DNA of 64,000 nt from Notamacropus eugenii (GCF_028372415.1 NC_092872.1:9306001-9370000), one strand, 5' to 3'; shown: positions 24,850 to 36,690, numbered from the stretch's first letter. Notes: generated from the letters alone by a model not told the origin. Translations and numbers: made by a program.

Positions 24850-24965
24850 TATGAGGCAACTGGGGTTAAGTGACTTGCCCCAGGTTACACAGTAGTATCA
24901 AGTGTCCGAGGCTGGATTTGAACTCAGCTCCTCCTGACTATTGCTCCACCTAGCTGCTTCCCTTA
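24850..24965 (-). mobile_element. SINE head fragment, antisense
   Basis: tgaggcaactggggttaagt through tccacctagctgcttccc is the complement of a CORE plus tRNA-like head; the tail is absent. Confidence 0.8.
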
Positions 24966-25289
24966 ATTCTTGTTAAACCAGTACTCTACCATTCAAAGGA
25001 AAATGCCAAGAGCTGCTCCCTAGGGAGTATCACCTCCGGATGTTAGTCATACAAAGATAGCCTTAGAAGGTAGTAGGATCTTCTTGACTTGGTTTTGCAC
25101 CTGTTATGAACCTCTCTGTGTGACTGGTTCAGTAATGTGACTCTGATGTATGACTGGCTATTCCAAAAGGAATTGGACTTTTACCTGAAATCGAAGCTGA
25201 TGGAGTTTTGCCCTGTTATATCCATGATAGTTCAGCCTGTACCTTCAGGTTTAGGCCTAATGGAATAATCTTGATATTGTTTTTTCACC

Positions 25290-25615
25290 CTTTAACAGTA
25301 CTTTATTTTTTCCAATTTTTACATGTGAAGATAGTTTTCAAAATTCGTTTTTGTAAGATTTTGAGTTCCAAATTTTCCTCCCTTCCTCCTTTCCCTCCCC
25401 TCTACCTAAGACAATATTTCCATGTTGGTCACATTGTGAAAGAAGGATCAACATAAAAGGGAAAAACCATGAGAAAGAGAAAACAAAGAAAAAAGTGAGA
25501 ACAGTGTGCTTTGATCTGCATTCCAGCCTTGATGTCGCTGATGAAATAGTCTTGAGAGTTTCCAAAGATACCTCTCCTCCTTCTTTCATAGCAAATTTCT
25601 CTGACCACAACAAGA
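25290..25615 (-). mobile_element. L1 3' UTR end, antisense
   Basis: gtaagattttgagttccaaa, a pyrimidine-rich run, then atatttccatgttggtcaca and gtgtgctttgatctgcattc are the reverse of the 3' UTR of the L1 copies at 13360-13530 and 60780-60990. Confidence 0.8.
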
Positions 25616-25639
25616 GAACTAAAAATGTTTTATAAGGAA

Positions 25640-26840
25640 TCTTACTCTTACCATTACCATATGGAAGAGAAAATAATTCATTGGAATGGTAACTTAAAGT
25701 GAGGGTTCTTTAAGGATGGGGAAAATCCTGGGTTTTTGTGAGGCTGCTGGAAAAGAATCAGTGGATACTGGGGGTGACTCGGGAGTGAGGGTGGGAGGGG
25801 GCAGTCTGCCAGAGGAGACTGGAGACGGTGGAATCAAGGTATACACAGAAAATGACCATCTCTTCATCAGGGACTGGAGTGGTAGATGGGAGAACAGAAG
25901 AGGATGCTCAAGGGCTTTGAGATGTATTCTAGAGGAAAATGGAATTTCTTTTAGAATCAAGAAGATCTCATTCTTTGTATTTGTATTTATATAGTAGGTC
26001 TTAATAAATTCTTGCTGATTTGTGGCTTGAGAAGAGGGAGATGAAGCCAAGTGACCTATATTTTCCCAGTAAAGTAGCATAAGAGGTGGAGGTGGGGGGA
26101 TGGAGAAAGGAAGGTTTGAGTTGTTGAGAATGTGACAGAAACAGTTAGGGGAAAGTGAAAGGATTGTCTTGTGGGGGTGAAGGACCAAGTAAGAGCCGTA
26201 ACAAACTTGTAGTGGACCCAATCAACACAAGTATGTGACCCCTCAGTTCTAATAAAAAGCATATGGGTGGGAACACAGGATATGGATGGAGAGAGTAATC
26301 CAGGGATGGGGTTTGGCAAGGCAGGAGCAAGTGATCAAATTGGTTAACTAGCATTTGACTGGGAGAGAAAGAAAATAAAACTAGGGCATGGGTGAATATC
26401 GAAGGACAGAAGGAATAGGAATCATAATGAAGATACAAATTGGATTACAAGGAGGGAGGCATAGGGAAGATGGAATGCTAGGTTAAGGTAGTTTGGAAGA
26501 ATTTCAGATTTCTCCATCATGGAAATGGGTCATCAAGGGTGTGACCATCCAAATCAGTGAACCTACTATTAAGTACCTACTATGTGCCAGGCATTATGCT
26601 AAATACTGGAGATAATTTTTTTTTTTTTAAAGAGCTCCTACCCCTAAGGAGGGGAGCGGAAGATAACATACAAAAGAAAGCTGAGAGGGAGTGTAGAGGC
26701 ATGGAACAGAATTCAAAGTCCAAAGTGGAGTTCAGCTTGGTTTGTGACTCCACCCTCCAATCAGAGGGACAGAAGGTACTGATGGGGTCTGAGTAATTAG
26801 GATAATTAGATCTTGGAGGTGATGAGATTTCCCAGTGATG
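25640..26840. other. Purine-rich unassigned DNA, partly antisense L2-like
   Basis: 26565-26620 has the 'tactatgtgccaggcattatg' block that begins reversed L2 3' ends. The rest is a purine-rich stretch without coding structure or a repeat I can name. Confidence 0.35.
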
Positions 26841-26844
26841 AATT

Positions 26845-27178
26845 TACTAGGAGCATGTGTGTTTGTCCTTCCTTGCCAAAGACCATGCCATCAGAGAAAT
26901 AATGACATGACTTGCACTTGACTTTGTTTTGAGTGAGAGAGAGCTGTGTAGGTCACCAGCCTCACTTCTCCTCCTGAACCATCTGGATCCAGTGACCAGA
27001 TATTCATCAGGATGGCTGGAGATGGCCCAGGATTAGGCAGTTGGGGTTAGGTGACTTGCCCAAGGTCACACAGCTAGTGAGTGTCAAGTGTCTGAGGTGA
27101 GATTTGAACTCAGGTCCTTCAGACTCCTGCACTGGTACTCTATCTACTGCACCACCTAGCTGCCCCTACTAGGGGCAT
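26845..27178 (-). mobile_element. RTE-tailed CORE-SINE with target-site duplication
   Basis: Complete antisense copy from gtttgtccttccttgcc to accacctagctgcccc. Direct repeats tactaggagcat (26845-26856) and tactaggggcat (27167-27178) differ at one base. Confidence 0.93.
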
Positions 27179-27179
27179 A

Positions 27180-28430
27180 GTGAAGTCAGAGAAGTTCCAA
27201 GAGTGCAGCCAGGTGGGAAATGAGATATCCAAGATGTATGTGACTGAGGTGGGTGGAAAGTAGGCCAAGGGAGTAGAGATTTTGACACCATACCCACCCT
27301 CTCCCTCCATCCATGAACCTTTTGTACCACTGGAGGAAGGTGCAACATGACCACAGGTAAATTAATTTGGAGGATGGCATAATTATTAGGTTGAAATGAA
27401 CCTAGGTGGAGACAATCCTCAAAATAATAGTGAATTTATTGAAAAGAGGAAAATAGAAGCATCTGGAGTCTCTGCATGTAGGTAGTCTGCAAGAGACTTT
27501 GGTAAGATGATCATGACTTAGGTGCATAGATACTGTTGGCACAGCCTTGGCAGAACAATTTATTTAGATTTGGTTCCTGTATGTGCACCTATTCTTGGCA
27601 GGAAGTGAAGAATTTTAGAAGATGGAAGCCCTAAGACCATGCTGAGTTACAATTTCGCCTCCCTAAAACCTATGTTTTACAATTTAACCCTCATTAGTTC
27701 TTATACCAGCAACTGGGGGAGGGGATGGGCACAAGCATTGTATAGGAGATGGCATTTAATGGGGGCCTTACAGGTATCTAAGGATTCTATTGGGCAGAAA
27801 CGAGGGAGGGCAATTCAGGCAAGGGAGACAGCCAGCACAAAAGTGGGGAAGCAGATAGAATGTCTGTGAGGACAACCAGGAGGCCAGCTAGGTCATAGAG
27901 CTTGAGAGGTAATTAATATGTCATATAAACCTGGAGAGGTAGGCCAGAGCTTCAGGTAGTATCGCTCTTGATGCCCAAGAGTGCTCTGAGGTTTTAGCAA
28001 GAAAGGACGCTGTTAACTTTAGATTTTTACCTTTCCACTGTTCCTTCCCTCTCTGGAGATAAGGAGGGAGAGCAGACACCACAAGAGTGGAAATCTCAAC
28101 GTAGCAGACACAGGGGACTATTCTTTCCCATTGTCTGAGGACAAGGTGCCTCTAGGCCCTGCTTGCTGGATAGGGCAAGGACAAGGTGCAATAGGAAGGA
28201 AAGGTTTCTGGAAGGTCCCCTCTCCACCAACCATTAAAAGGACCTCTGCAGGAGGCAGAATCCACTTTATGGAAAGTTTGAGGGGTGGGGCTCCTACCAA
28301 GTTGGGGGAAGGAGAACTGGAGAGGGGGTGGTGTGGGAAGGTGGATGGGGTGGGGGTCTGAAGGTTTAGGGTGGGGCCTAGTGGGGAAAGGCAAATAACA
28401 CTGTGAAGGTGAAAAGAGATATCTGTCCAT
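27180..28430. other. Unassigned, purine-rich intergenic DNA
   Basis: 27640-28020 resembles the decayed interior of an antisense L2 3' region (ggcaagggagacagccagca, gaggccagctaggtcataga). No gene evidence; overlapping frames on both strands come from G-rich composition. Confidence 0.35.
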
Positions 28431-28481
28431 CTACCCATCCATCCATCCATCCATCCATCCATCCATCCATCCATCCATCCA
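28431..28481 (+). repeat. (ATCC)n microsatellite
   Basis: About twelve tetranucleotide units, nearly perfect. Confidence 0.96.
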
Positions 28482-28959
28482 ATTCAAATTGTAGCTGAAC
28501 AAGAGTCCTCTAGAAATTTGGTGGGGTGGGAATGCACTTTGTCAGCTCCAACAGCTCACTAGGGGACTGTAGTTAGGTCCCATTATGATATAGACAAAAG
28601 GATTTACCAATAGTATTCTGTCCACTAAAAATGAAAGAAAAATATCTATTCTAGTCTCTCCCTTAGGGTCTGTTAGTTGCATTGAAAATGAAAATGAAAA
28701 CATCCTGGCCCCCTTTACTCTTATTCTCATTCTCTGTCTTGGATTATGGGCTAAGCTTATAGGATAGGAGTGATCACAATTCTGAACTGCATTTCCTTCC
28801 TCTGCATTTGAACAATTTGATCCCTTGAATCTCTGCGTCATTTGTTCCCAGTACAGTGGTGTGGGAGAGTGAAGAGGGGAATTTATCATAAGAGGCAATT
28901 ATCAATTTGGTGAGTGTCCTAATCAGCTGGATGTGATTTGTCTGGAAGAGGACAAAGGG

Positions 28960-29240
28960 AAGCATTCAATGAACAAGCCCAGAGTTATGCTAAGCACTGG
29001 AGATGCAAAGATAAAAGTCCCTGTTTATAATCTAGAGAAGGAAAGAAGAGGTACATATAGAAGTAGATACAGAATACAAACAAAAAGAATATAAGGTAGT
29101 TTGGGGAGGAAGAGCATTGACGGATGGAATTCAGAAAGGCTTTCTTTATGTAGAAGGTGTTTAAGATGAGTTTTAAAAGACCCAAGGATTCCTAGAGACA
29201 GAAAGAGGAGCACTTTAAGCATTAGTGACTGCCAGGGAAA
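28960..29240 (-). mobile_element. L2 LINE 3' region, antisense
   Basis: gttatgctaagcactggaga, tgcaaagataaaagtccctg, 'aggctttctttatgtagaag' and 'gattcctagagacagaaaga' follow the reversed L2 3' UTR order. Also seen at 47825-48120. Confidence 0.6.
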
Positions 29241-29578
29241 ATGCACAAATGGATGACAGAATAATCTTTGTGAGGTGCAGCAGGTCAAACAGAAGAGGGA
29301 AAAAAACAGCACAAAAAAAAAAAAAAGAAAACACAGACCTAAGACTTTAAATGTGAGTAGATTAGATGATATAACGGCGAAAGGGAGAAGATAATTTGTT
29401 GTAAGAAACACAAACAAATTTATTATGTATCAGGTGATTCAAAGACGATCAACAATGTACACACTGAAAATAAACTGCAAATATATAATGTTAAAGTTCA
29501 AGAAATAGATGAATTAGGAAATAAAGACTATTGAAATGATAAAATTTTACTGTCTTTTTTGTCTAGATAGTCCCATTT

Positions 29579-29687
29579 GAGAGACAGAGAGAGAGAGACA
29601 GAGAGAGAGAGACAGAGACAGAGAGAGAGACAGAGAGAGATAGAGAGACAGAGAGAGACAGAGAGAGAGACAGAGAGAGAGAGAGAC

Positions 29688-29732
<45 letters not shown>
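29579..29732 (+). repeat. (GA)n / (CAGAGA)n microsatellite
   Basis: About 150 bp of gaga and cagaga units. Overlapping Arg-Glu and Ser-Leu frames on both strands are artefacts of the repeat. Confidence 0.97.
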
Positions 29733-29829
29733 CAGTGTGTGTGTTCCCAGTTAGCCACTGCCCACATGGGTGGGTTTGTGCCATGCCCAGTCTAATAAAT
29801 ACAAGGTAATTTTTTTTGGTGGGGGGAGG

Positions 29830-30545
29830 GATTGAGAAAAGATTCATATAAAAGGTGCTGCTTGAGCAGAGTTTTAAAGGAAACAAAGCATTTTAAAAGT
29901 CATAGAGGTAAGGCAGGAGAGCATCCTAAGCATAAGGGACTGTTAATGCAAAGGCATGGAGTTGAGAGATTAAGGATCTTGGGTGAGAAACAGCAGGAAG
30001 GGCCATTTCAGCTAATCCTAGGATTTGGGGAGGGGAGAATCAGCAGCCAAGTTTGGAAATACAGTTTGGGACCATGTAGTGAAGTGTTTTAGAATCTAAA
30101 GAGAGGAATTTGTATTTAATCCTAGAGGCAACAGGGATTCACTGGAGTTTTTTGATTACAGGAGTGCCATGGTTAGATCTTTAAGGCAGCTGAGTAGAGG
30201 ATGGATTCCAGAAGAGAACAATTTGTGGCAGGAAGATCAGTGGGTGGCTATTGCAGTTGTCCAGGGAAGAGGTGATGAAGATATGAGTCAGGGTGGTGGC
30301 TCCATGAGAAGTGCAAAGGGGACAGATGTGAGAGATATTATAGAAAGAGAAATGACAAGATTTGGCAACTATTGTGGATATTTGAGTATAGAGACTTTGA
30401 GCAGTGGAGTAAAAAGCAAGATTTTGGGCCTTGATGATTAGAAGGAACAGAGAAAGGGAAATACAAAATGAGGAAAGGTTTTCTTGGGAAACATGATGAA
30501 TTCAGTTTTGGATATGCTGAGTTTGAGATCCCGAGGAAGATATAT
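29830..30545 (-). mobile_element. L2 LINE, antisense, 3' UTR into ORF end
   Basis: Ordered blocks of a reversed L2: atgcaaaggcatggagttga, ggcaacagggattcactgga, gtggctattgcagttgtcca, gggtggtggctccatgagaa, gatgaattcagttttggata and gctgagtttgagatcc. It continues the L2 begun at 28960, split by the GA repeat and about 100 bp of other DNA. Confidence 0.7.
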
Positions 30546-30599
30546 CTTGGAACACATTATTCTCCTTTAGGTGAGGAAACAGGGCCCTAGAGAACTTTG

Positions 30600-30845
30600 G
30601 TAGGTAGAGCACAGGGTTTGGAGAAAGGAGGACCTGAGTTCAAATGTGACCTTGGACATTTACTGTGTGACCCTAGGCAAGTCACTTAACCCCTATTTGC
30701 CTCAGTTCCTCATCTGTAAAATGGGGACACACTGGAGAAGGAAATGGTAAACCACTCCATTATCTCTGCCAAGAAAACCCCATAAACTTTTGTCCCTGGC
30801 GGTCACATAGAGTTGGACGCAACTGATGAACGACAACAAAGAACA
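30600..30845 (+). mobile_element. Marsupial tRNA-derived SINE without RTE tail
   Basis: gaggacctgagttcaaatgt, gtgtgaccctaggcaagtca, gagaaggaaatggtaaacca and agagttggacgcaactgatg identify the same subfamily as 23096-23335. Confidence 0.85.
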
Positions 30846-30849
30846 GGTA

Positions 30850-31484
30850 AGATAGGATGAATGCTAAGCTTTGGGAGTCTGTGGATGGGAAAAGTTTCAA
30901 ACTAATGCTCTGTAAACCCCAAAACACATTAACTCTTTTAAAAGTTAAAAACATCATCTCTTTCAAAAAGCTTGCCCTGATGACCACAATTTGATTAAAT
31001 TTCTTTCAGTATTTATTTTCTCTCCCTCCCACTCACCTATACTGTAATATAGTTATTAGAAGGCCCTGACTCTTGACCCTGTTAAGCTACTGGTCCCTGG
31101 TGTCTACCTGCAGTGTCTTCTGAAACAGCAATCTGCCATATCACACTATTCTCAGCAAGATAAGTTCCCATGTTATAATGTTGTTATTAGAAACCTTGAA
31201 CCTTTGGACAATTTGTCAAAATTATGTGTTCCTGCCACCCACCTGCACCCTTTCCCTAGTTTTGGTAAAGCCACCTTCCATTGTATATAATGGAATATTC
31301 TTGGCATGTTTGTAGCCACTCCTTGAGAGGGACTTAGATATTCTTGGCTCTATTGAAAACGCGTTCTTGTAGATGGCTTGGCCATCTGGCAGCCTGAACT
31401 TCTGGGACTAATAAGGAGACTTCTGGGAAATCATGGCCATCCCCAGGGAGGCGGATGACTTGACCTCACACATGACTTTACCCC
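30850..31484. other. Unassigned DNA (possible old LTR or DNA-element remnant)
   Basis: No gene. Contains tgtatataatggaatattct near 31280 and continues beyond the SINE at 31485-31815 to about 32160. I see no ends or motif that identify it. Confidence 0.25.
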
Positions 31485-31815
31485 CCTCCTAGTGAGTGTG
31501 TGTGTTCCTCCTTTGTTACCAAAGAAGACCATGCCATCAGAGATATAATGATATAACTTGCATTTGACTTTGTTTTAAGTGAGGGAGGGCTGTGCAGGTC
31601 ACCAGCCTCACTTCTCCTCCAGAGCCATCTGAATCCAGTGACCAGATATTCCTCAGGATGACTGGAGATGACCCAGGATGAGGCAATTGGGGTTAAGTGA
31701 CTTGCCCAAGGTCACACAGCTAGTGAGCGTCAAGCATCTGAGGTGAGATTTGAACTCAGGTCCTCCTGCCTCCTGCCCTGGTGCTCTATCCACTGCACCA
31801 CCTAGTTGCCCCCCA
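31485..31815 (-). mobile_element. RTE-tailed CORE-SINE
   Basis: Complete antisense copy from tgtgttcctcctttgttacc to accacctagttgcccccc. A short agtgagt / agtaagt similarity at the flanks may be a decayed target-site duplication. Confidence 0.93.
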
Positions 31816-32189
31816 GTAAGTATGATCATGTAACAGTGGCTATTTCTGTGTTTGTCACTTATTTCCTTGAGGCTGCTGGCTCTGTTCCCCAGACTCCAGC
31901 CCCAAGTCCCCTACCTCCTCCCCTGACCCCACTCTGTCAATAATCACTTGATGAAGCATCAACCTAGAGTGTTAAGTTTTCATTTTATGGGAATCCTGAA
32001 CCTCTTTGGACTTTTCCTGGAATATAACCCTAAACACTGCAATACCCTGCCCCTCCCCTCCAGTAGATAAAAAAGAAAAACAAAACCCTTTTAACAAAAT
32101 GCATAAGTAATCAAGCAAAACAAATTCCAACATTGGGGATGTCAAAAAATGTATTGTCTCATTTTTTATAGGGAGTAGAGTGGTATAGT

Positions 32190-32830
32190 GGAAACAGGCA
32201 ATGCTGTGTGATCTTTTGATGGTCCATAGACTCCATTTTGAAACCTGGGGTCTTATGTAACTTTTAATTTACTGTGGAAATTTACTAGATGATTTGTTCA
32301 ACTCCCATGCCTTAGCTTTCCCTGTGTATCCTGATAAGCAACACCGACCCCTACTGGGCTTCTTGGCATAAGGCCATCACTATCAAAATGGTCCAAGTTT
32401 AGATCATGGACGTAAGCCCCATCACAGTCCATAGAGTCAGGGGGGAACGCCCTTAAGAACCTTCTAAAAAAATACTAATCAAATCCCTAGTCCTTGGAGC
32501 AGTCATAGCTAGTCTTTTGGCTGCATGATTACTTTGTGCCACTGACCTCTGATCTTTATTCACATTTACCATCAGTCTCTGTTAGTGTTAAGTATCAACG
32601 CGAAGCTAAGAAAGTGTGCTGCAATAAATCTTAGAATCATCCTTTCTGGTCAGAATCCTGACAAACCACTTGGCTATGTAATAGACCCAGACGGGATCTC
32701 TGTTACTTCCCTTTAGCTCATGAACCGCTGACCTGCGTTTAGGATTAGGACTCGACTCCGGTGCCTGAGCCCCTGTGTAAGGAAGCTCATCCTCTCTCAT
32801 GGTGAAAGGAAGGCTTGTTCCCTTATCAGC
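32190..32830 (+). mobile_element. Possible solo LTR, retroviral fossil
   Basis: A roughly 0.5-0.6 kb GC-moderate island within AT-rich DNA with an LTR-like 3' half: gtgtgctgcaataaatctta (polyadenylation signal), a short U5-like stretch, and no flanking coding sequence. Family unknown; no partner LTR is in the window. The copy is old and not demonstrably complete. Confidence 0.35.
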
Positions 32831-32884
32831 ACACATGTGGATTTCATCACTTTTTTCACCACTTGACTTGCATGGATTAGAGTT

Positions 32885-33010
32885 CTAAAGTCTTTTAAAG
32901 TTGTTGATATTTTATAATGTTATTGTATAAATTATTCACTTGGTTCTGCTTCATTCTGTATCAATTCATGCAAGTTTTTTTCATACAGTTTCTCTGCCAG
33001 CTTTCTGAAT
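32885..33010 (-). mobile_element. L1 3' fragment, antisense
   Basis: cttggttctgcttcattctg and atcaattcatgcaagttttt match the antisense L1 3' block at 500-700. Confidence 0.55.
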
Positions 33011-33169
33011 CTCAGTTTTAGCAATTGCATAGCTCTTTTCAACTCTCTGGTGCAATTTTCATACAATATACATTAGAGTTACTTGTATTTGAGTTTATCC
33101 CCCATTAGACTTTGAAGTCAATGAGGGAATATGCCTTGTCATCAACTCTTTTAACTACTCTAGCATACA

Positions 33170-33410
33170 GTGCTAATAACACTAGCATTTATAGAGTATT
33201 ATAAGGTTTGCAAAGTGCTTTACAAACATTTCATTTGATCCTCACAACAACCTTGCAATGTAGGTGTTATGCCCATTTTACAGATGAAGAAACTGAGGCA
33301 GAGAGGCTAAATGACTTGCCCAGGTTCACATAGCTAGTGAGTGTTTGAGGTGAGATTCAAACCCAGGTCTTCTTGACTCCAGGTTCAGAGCACCACCTAG
33401 CACCACTGAG
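33170..33410 (-). mobile_element. MIR SINE, antisense
   Basis: gcaaagtgctttacaaacat, ctcacaacaaccttgcaatg, ttttacagatgaagaaactg and gatgacttgcccaggttcac-type blocks; near full length. Confidence 0.9.
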
Positions 33411-33439
33411 GGTGAGAGACTAGAATTGGAGATGGAAAC

Positions 33440-34200
33440 TCTTGACTTGTATCAGAGAAGCAGTCTAGTCTGGGTCAGAGGACCAGGGTTTATGGACTAG
33501 AAATCAATACTCAACGTTTCCTAGCTTCATATTGTCCCTCTTCTGCTTAATTAGTTTTCCCAGGAACTCAACTGAATTGAGCTCTGCAATTGATTAGCTT
33601 TTGAGACCCTAGTAAAGTAACTTCATCTTTTTGGGTCTCAGCTTCCCTGTCTGTAAAATGGGAAGAATAATCCTTGCCATACCTACATCTGAGGGTCATT
33701 TTGAGAATCCAATGAGATAATCTTTTGGGACACCCTGTGTTTAAGAGGCAGTGTGGTTCAGTGGTTGTGTTGGAACTTGAAATCAAGAAAACCCAAATTC
33801 AAATCAAAACACTTACAAGCTGGGTGGCTGTGAGAAAGCCACAATGTGAAATGAATGTCTCTAAACCCTGTCCTGGCTCTTAAGTCCATGATCCTGTCTT
33901 CCTCCATTAGAATGTTAGCTAGTTGGGGGTAAAGGTTTCTCCTTCTTTTTGCTTGTATTTCTATGCCCAACATTTATCTGAGCAATAGTGATTGACAGAC
34001 ATTAATAAATCATTAAATAATTAATAAAGTGACAGACATTAATAAATGCTTCCTGCTTGCCAGTTGCCTATGTATAATGCAGAGAAGATTCAGATATATG
34101 TTGGACTAGATGACAAATGGTGAAGTCCCTTTCAACCCTGAAATTCCTTTGAGTACTGAAGCATTAGGGAGTTTGCAGGCTTCTGAGCAGGAAGAACTGA
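33440..34200. other. Old SINE debris and unassigned DNA
   Basis: 33745-33850 retains a decayed SINE head (gaggcagtgtggttcagtgg, acacttacaagctgggtggc). An attaataaa repeat lies near 34001-34046, where tgacagacattaataaat occurs twice. No gene. Confidence 0.45.
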
Positions 34201-34209
34201 GTGTTCTTC

Positions 34210-34460
34210 TGTTAGCTTAGTACAATGCTATTCACCCTCTTTCTCTGCCTAACCCTTTGCCCACCATCCTCTCCACAGGTGTCAAAACCATTTTTCTAAG
34301 GTAGAGCTCTCTTCTGCTTGAAAATCTTCAGTGGTTCACCATCATTCCTAGTACAAAATAGGAGCTCAGCCTGACCATTCCAACTTGTATACTTGGGCTC
34401 CAGTTTACCTTTCCAGGCTCATTTTGTGTTACTTTCCCTCTTCACACAATCTGAATTACA
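34210..34460 (+). mobile_element. L2 LINE 3' UTR fragment, sense
   Basis: The order 'gtggttcaccatcattcctag', 'taggagctcagcctgaccat', 'tttacctttccaggctcatt' parallels the better preserved sense L2 3' regions at 35500-36000 and 38780-39140. Confidence 0.6.
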
Positions 34461-34487
34461 GCTGACCAGTCAATCAGCCCTCCAGCT

Positions 34488-34828
34488 TTGTGCTCAGAAG
34501 CAAGGCTGGTCCATCCCCTGGTGCTCTCCAGCTCACCTCTGCCTCCCAGAAGCCTTCATTTTCTCCTAGCCTCAGCTGTCGGGTCCCTCTCCCACCGCTC
34601 CCTTCTCTCCTCCCCCTCCTCCTCCCCCGCCCCCTCCTTAGTCTGCCCCGCCTCCCCCTGCTTTTCCCCAGAACGAGGCTGCCTGAGAACCAGAACGTTC
34701 CAGTCTTCCTAGAGAGGAGAAGAGAGGAGACCTGGAGAGCCGGAGGATCGTGGAGTGAGGTGCGGGCCAGCACGGGCTTCTCGCAGCCTCCCTCAGGTGT
34801 CCTGTAGCTTCCGGAGGGGAGACCCTGG
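34488..34828 (+). promoter_or_regulatory. GC-rich promoter and 5' UTR exon of the SCAN-KRAB-finger gene
   Basis: A CpG-bearing, C-rich block rises abruptly out of AT-rich DNA. It has Sp1-type GC boxes, cccccgcccc (34624-34633) and gccccgcctcc (34645-34655), and no TATA box in a suitable place. A likely non-coding exon 1 ends at a near-perfect donor CTGG|gtgagtg (exon end 34828). The next gene feature on this strand is the SCAN exon 4.5 kb downstream, so this is the best candidate promoter for that gene. Transcription start is not visible. Confidence 0.7.
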
Positions 34829-34946
34829 GTGAGTGCGGAGGGCCGGGGGCTCGCGGAGACCTCAGCCCAGGGGCAGGAGGGAGGGAGAGCCCGCGGGCTG
34901 GGTGAAGAGGCTGCTTTTCCTCCCTCCTCAGCTTGGCGGGGACCGG

Positions 34947-35412
34947 GGCTGGACTGGGATGGGGTCGCAGAGGCTGGGGTCCCTGGGGCTGGACTGGGAT
35001 GGGGTCCGGGAGGCTGGGGTCCCTGAGGCTGGACTGGGATGGGGTCCGAGAGGCTGGGGTCCGTGGGGCTGGACTGGGATGGGGTCCGAGAGGCTGGGAT
35101 CCCTGCGGCTGGACTGGGATGGGGTCTCAAAAGCTGGGGTCCATGGGGCTGGACTGGGATGGGGTCGCGGAGGCTGGGGTCCGTGGGGCTGGGGTCCGAG
35201 AGGCTGGGGTCCGTGGGGCTGGACTTGGATGGGGTCGCAGAGGCTGGGGTCCGTGGGGCTGGACTTGGATGGGGTCGCAGAGGCTGGACTGGGATGAGGT
35301 CCGAGAGGCTGGGGTCCCGGGGGCTGGACTGGGATGGGGTCCGAGAGGCTGGGGTCCCGGGGGCTGGACTGGGATGGGGTCCGAGAGGCTGGGGTCCCGG
35401 GGGCTGGGGCTG
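34947..35412 (+). repeat. 40-bp minisatellite (about 11-12 copies) in intron 1
   Basis: Unit starts ggctggactgggatggggtc and continues cgagaggctggggtccctgg; most units are 40 bp and a few are shortened (for example around 35190-35215). Copies differ at a handful of positions, with the right-hand units most alike. As 40 is not a multiple of 3, every frame stays open in a 120-bp super-period, giving long false frames on both strands. Confidence 0.95.
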
Positions 35413-35499
35413 AAGGTGTTGTCTTTTTTTGGTTTGTTTTAGTTCTTCCTGTCTCATAGACATCTTAAACGGAACTTGTTTATCTTTCTGTCTAATCCC

Positions 35500-36000
35500 C
35501 AGCCCACTCCCACCCCCCAAACCCCCCTCTCGCTGTCACGGGCAGCGCATCCTCCCAGGCTCGCAGCCTGTCATCCCTCACTCGCTCCATCCCTCCCCAG
35601 CCACATCCAAGCTATCGCTACGGCCTGTTGATTTCACCTTAGCAACATCTCTGTCTACGCCCCCTTCTCTCCTCTGACACGGCCACCAGACTGGATTATT
35701 CCAGCAGTCTGCTAGTGACTCAGTCGGCCTCAGGTCTTTCCCACTCCAGCCCGCGCTCCAATCAGCGGCGGAGAAGATTTTCCTAAGTGTAGGTCTGCCC
35801 ACGTCATCCCGCTGTCCCCCAATAGAACCCAGGGCTTCCCTGCCGCCTCCAGGAGCGAATACAAAGTGCTCCTTTTGGCGAACAGAGACGTCTCGATCCC
35901 TGCACCCTCCCTCCACAATCAAGCCTCTGCTTCCAGAATTTTCTGACCGTTCCAAGCCTGGAATGCCAATTAGAGCCTTGCCATTCCACAAGTGCGTCCT
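35500..36000 (+). mobile_element. L2 LINE 3' region, sense, GC-rich copy
   Basis: cccagccacatccaagctat, ggcctgttgatttcacctta, ctctcctctgacacggccac, gattttcctaagtgtaggtc and cctggaatgcc follow the L2 3' order. CpGs suggest a relatively well-preserved copy or CpG-island context. Confidence 0.7.
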
Positions 36001-36389
36001 CACTGATAAGCTCTAGGATCCCTAAGTATGGCACAGCTTTCATAGGTAAGAGAACCCTCCCTGGAAAGCGAGTGGCAACTTTCTATAGTAACAGGAAAAT
36101 GTATCTCTAGTGCCTGATTTCTGATTAATCAAATATCGATAGCTATCACTCATAAACAAAAGCTCTCTGGGGGAGCCTCAGTAATTTTTAAGATTAAAAG
36201 GTTCCTGGGACCAAAAACATTTGAGAAAGAGTGATTGGGAGCTAGGTAGAATTTGAGAGACCAAAAAGAGTTACCGGAATTTTAACCCCAAGTCATTAAC
36301 AGAAGGCTTTTAAAATACAGCCAAAGCACAACTGAATATACATCCAGAATTTTTGAAGCTCAGTGCCAGGCACACAAAAGTCCACTCAC

Positions 36390-36690
36390 AAGGAGCTTAC
36401 CTTCTGTTGATGGGGACAGTTTTAGGATAAACTCTCAGTAATCTCATCAGCTCCCATAGGTTTAACTGTCATCTTTATGTAAATGATTCAAATTTGTGTA
36501 ATAGCCCTAGTCTCTTACCTGAGCTTCAGCTCTTATTACCAGTTGCCTACTGGACACTCCTTCTTTATTTTTACAAGCTTTTAATGTCTTTTCCTTCTAC
36601 TTTCCCCTCAGTAAGCAATTTAAAAACCCCCAAACCAAAATTCATGACAAATATGCACATGTTGCACAACAAATGCCCAAACTGGCCATG
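36390..36690 (+). mobile_element. L2 LINE ORF-end fragment, sense
   Basis: taatctcatcagctcccata, gtcatctttatgtaaatgat and agccctagtctcttacctga match the conserved block following the L2 reverse-transcriptase motif; also present at 10440-10520. Confidence 0.65.

Noticed and set aside
28431-28481. Regular ATCC units as a CRISPR-like array
   Set aside because: Simple tetranucleotide repeat without spacers, in a mammalian genome.
29528-29886. Ser-Leu and Arg-Glu repeat frames on both strands
   Set aside because: Pure translation of the GA/CAGAGA microsatellite.
34474-35520. A 348-codon antisense frame rich in Pro/Ser
   Set aside because: It is produced by the 40-bp minisatellite and the C-rich promoter; all six frames are open in places, and no domain, splice or start evidence supports it.
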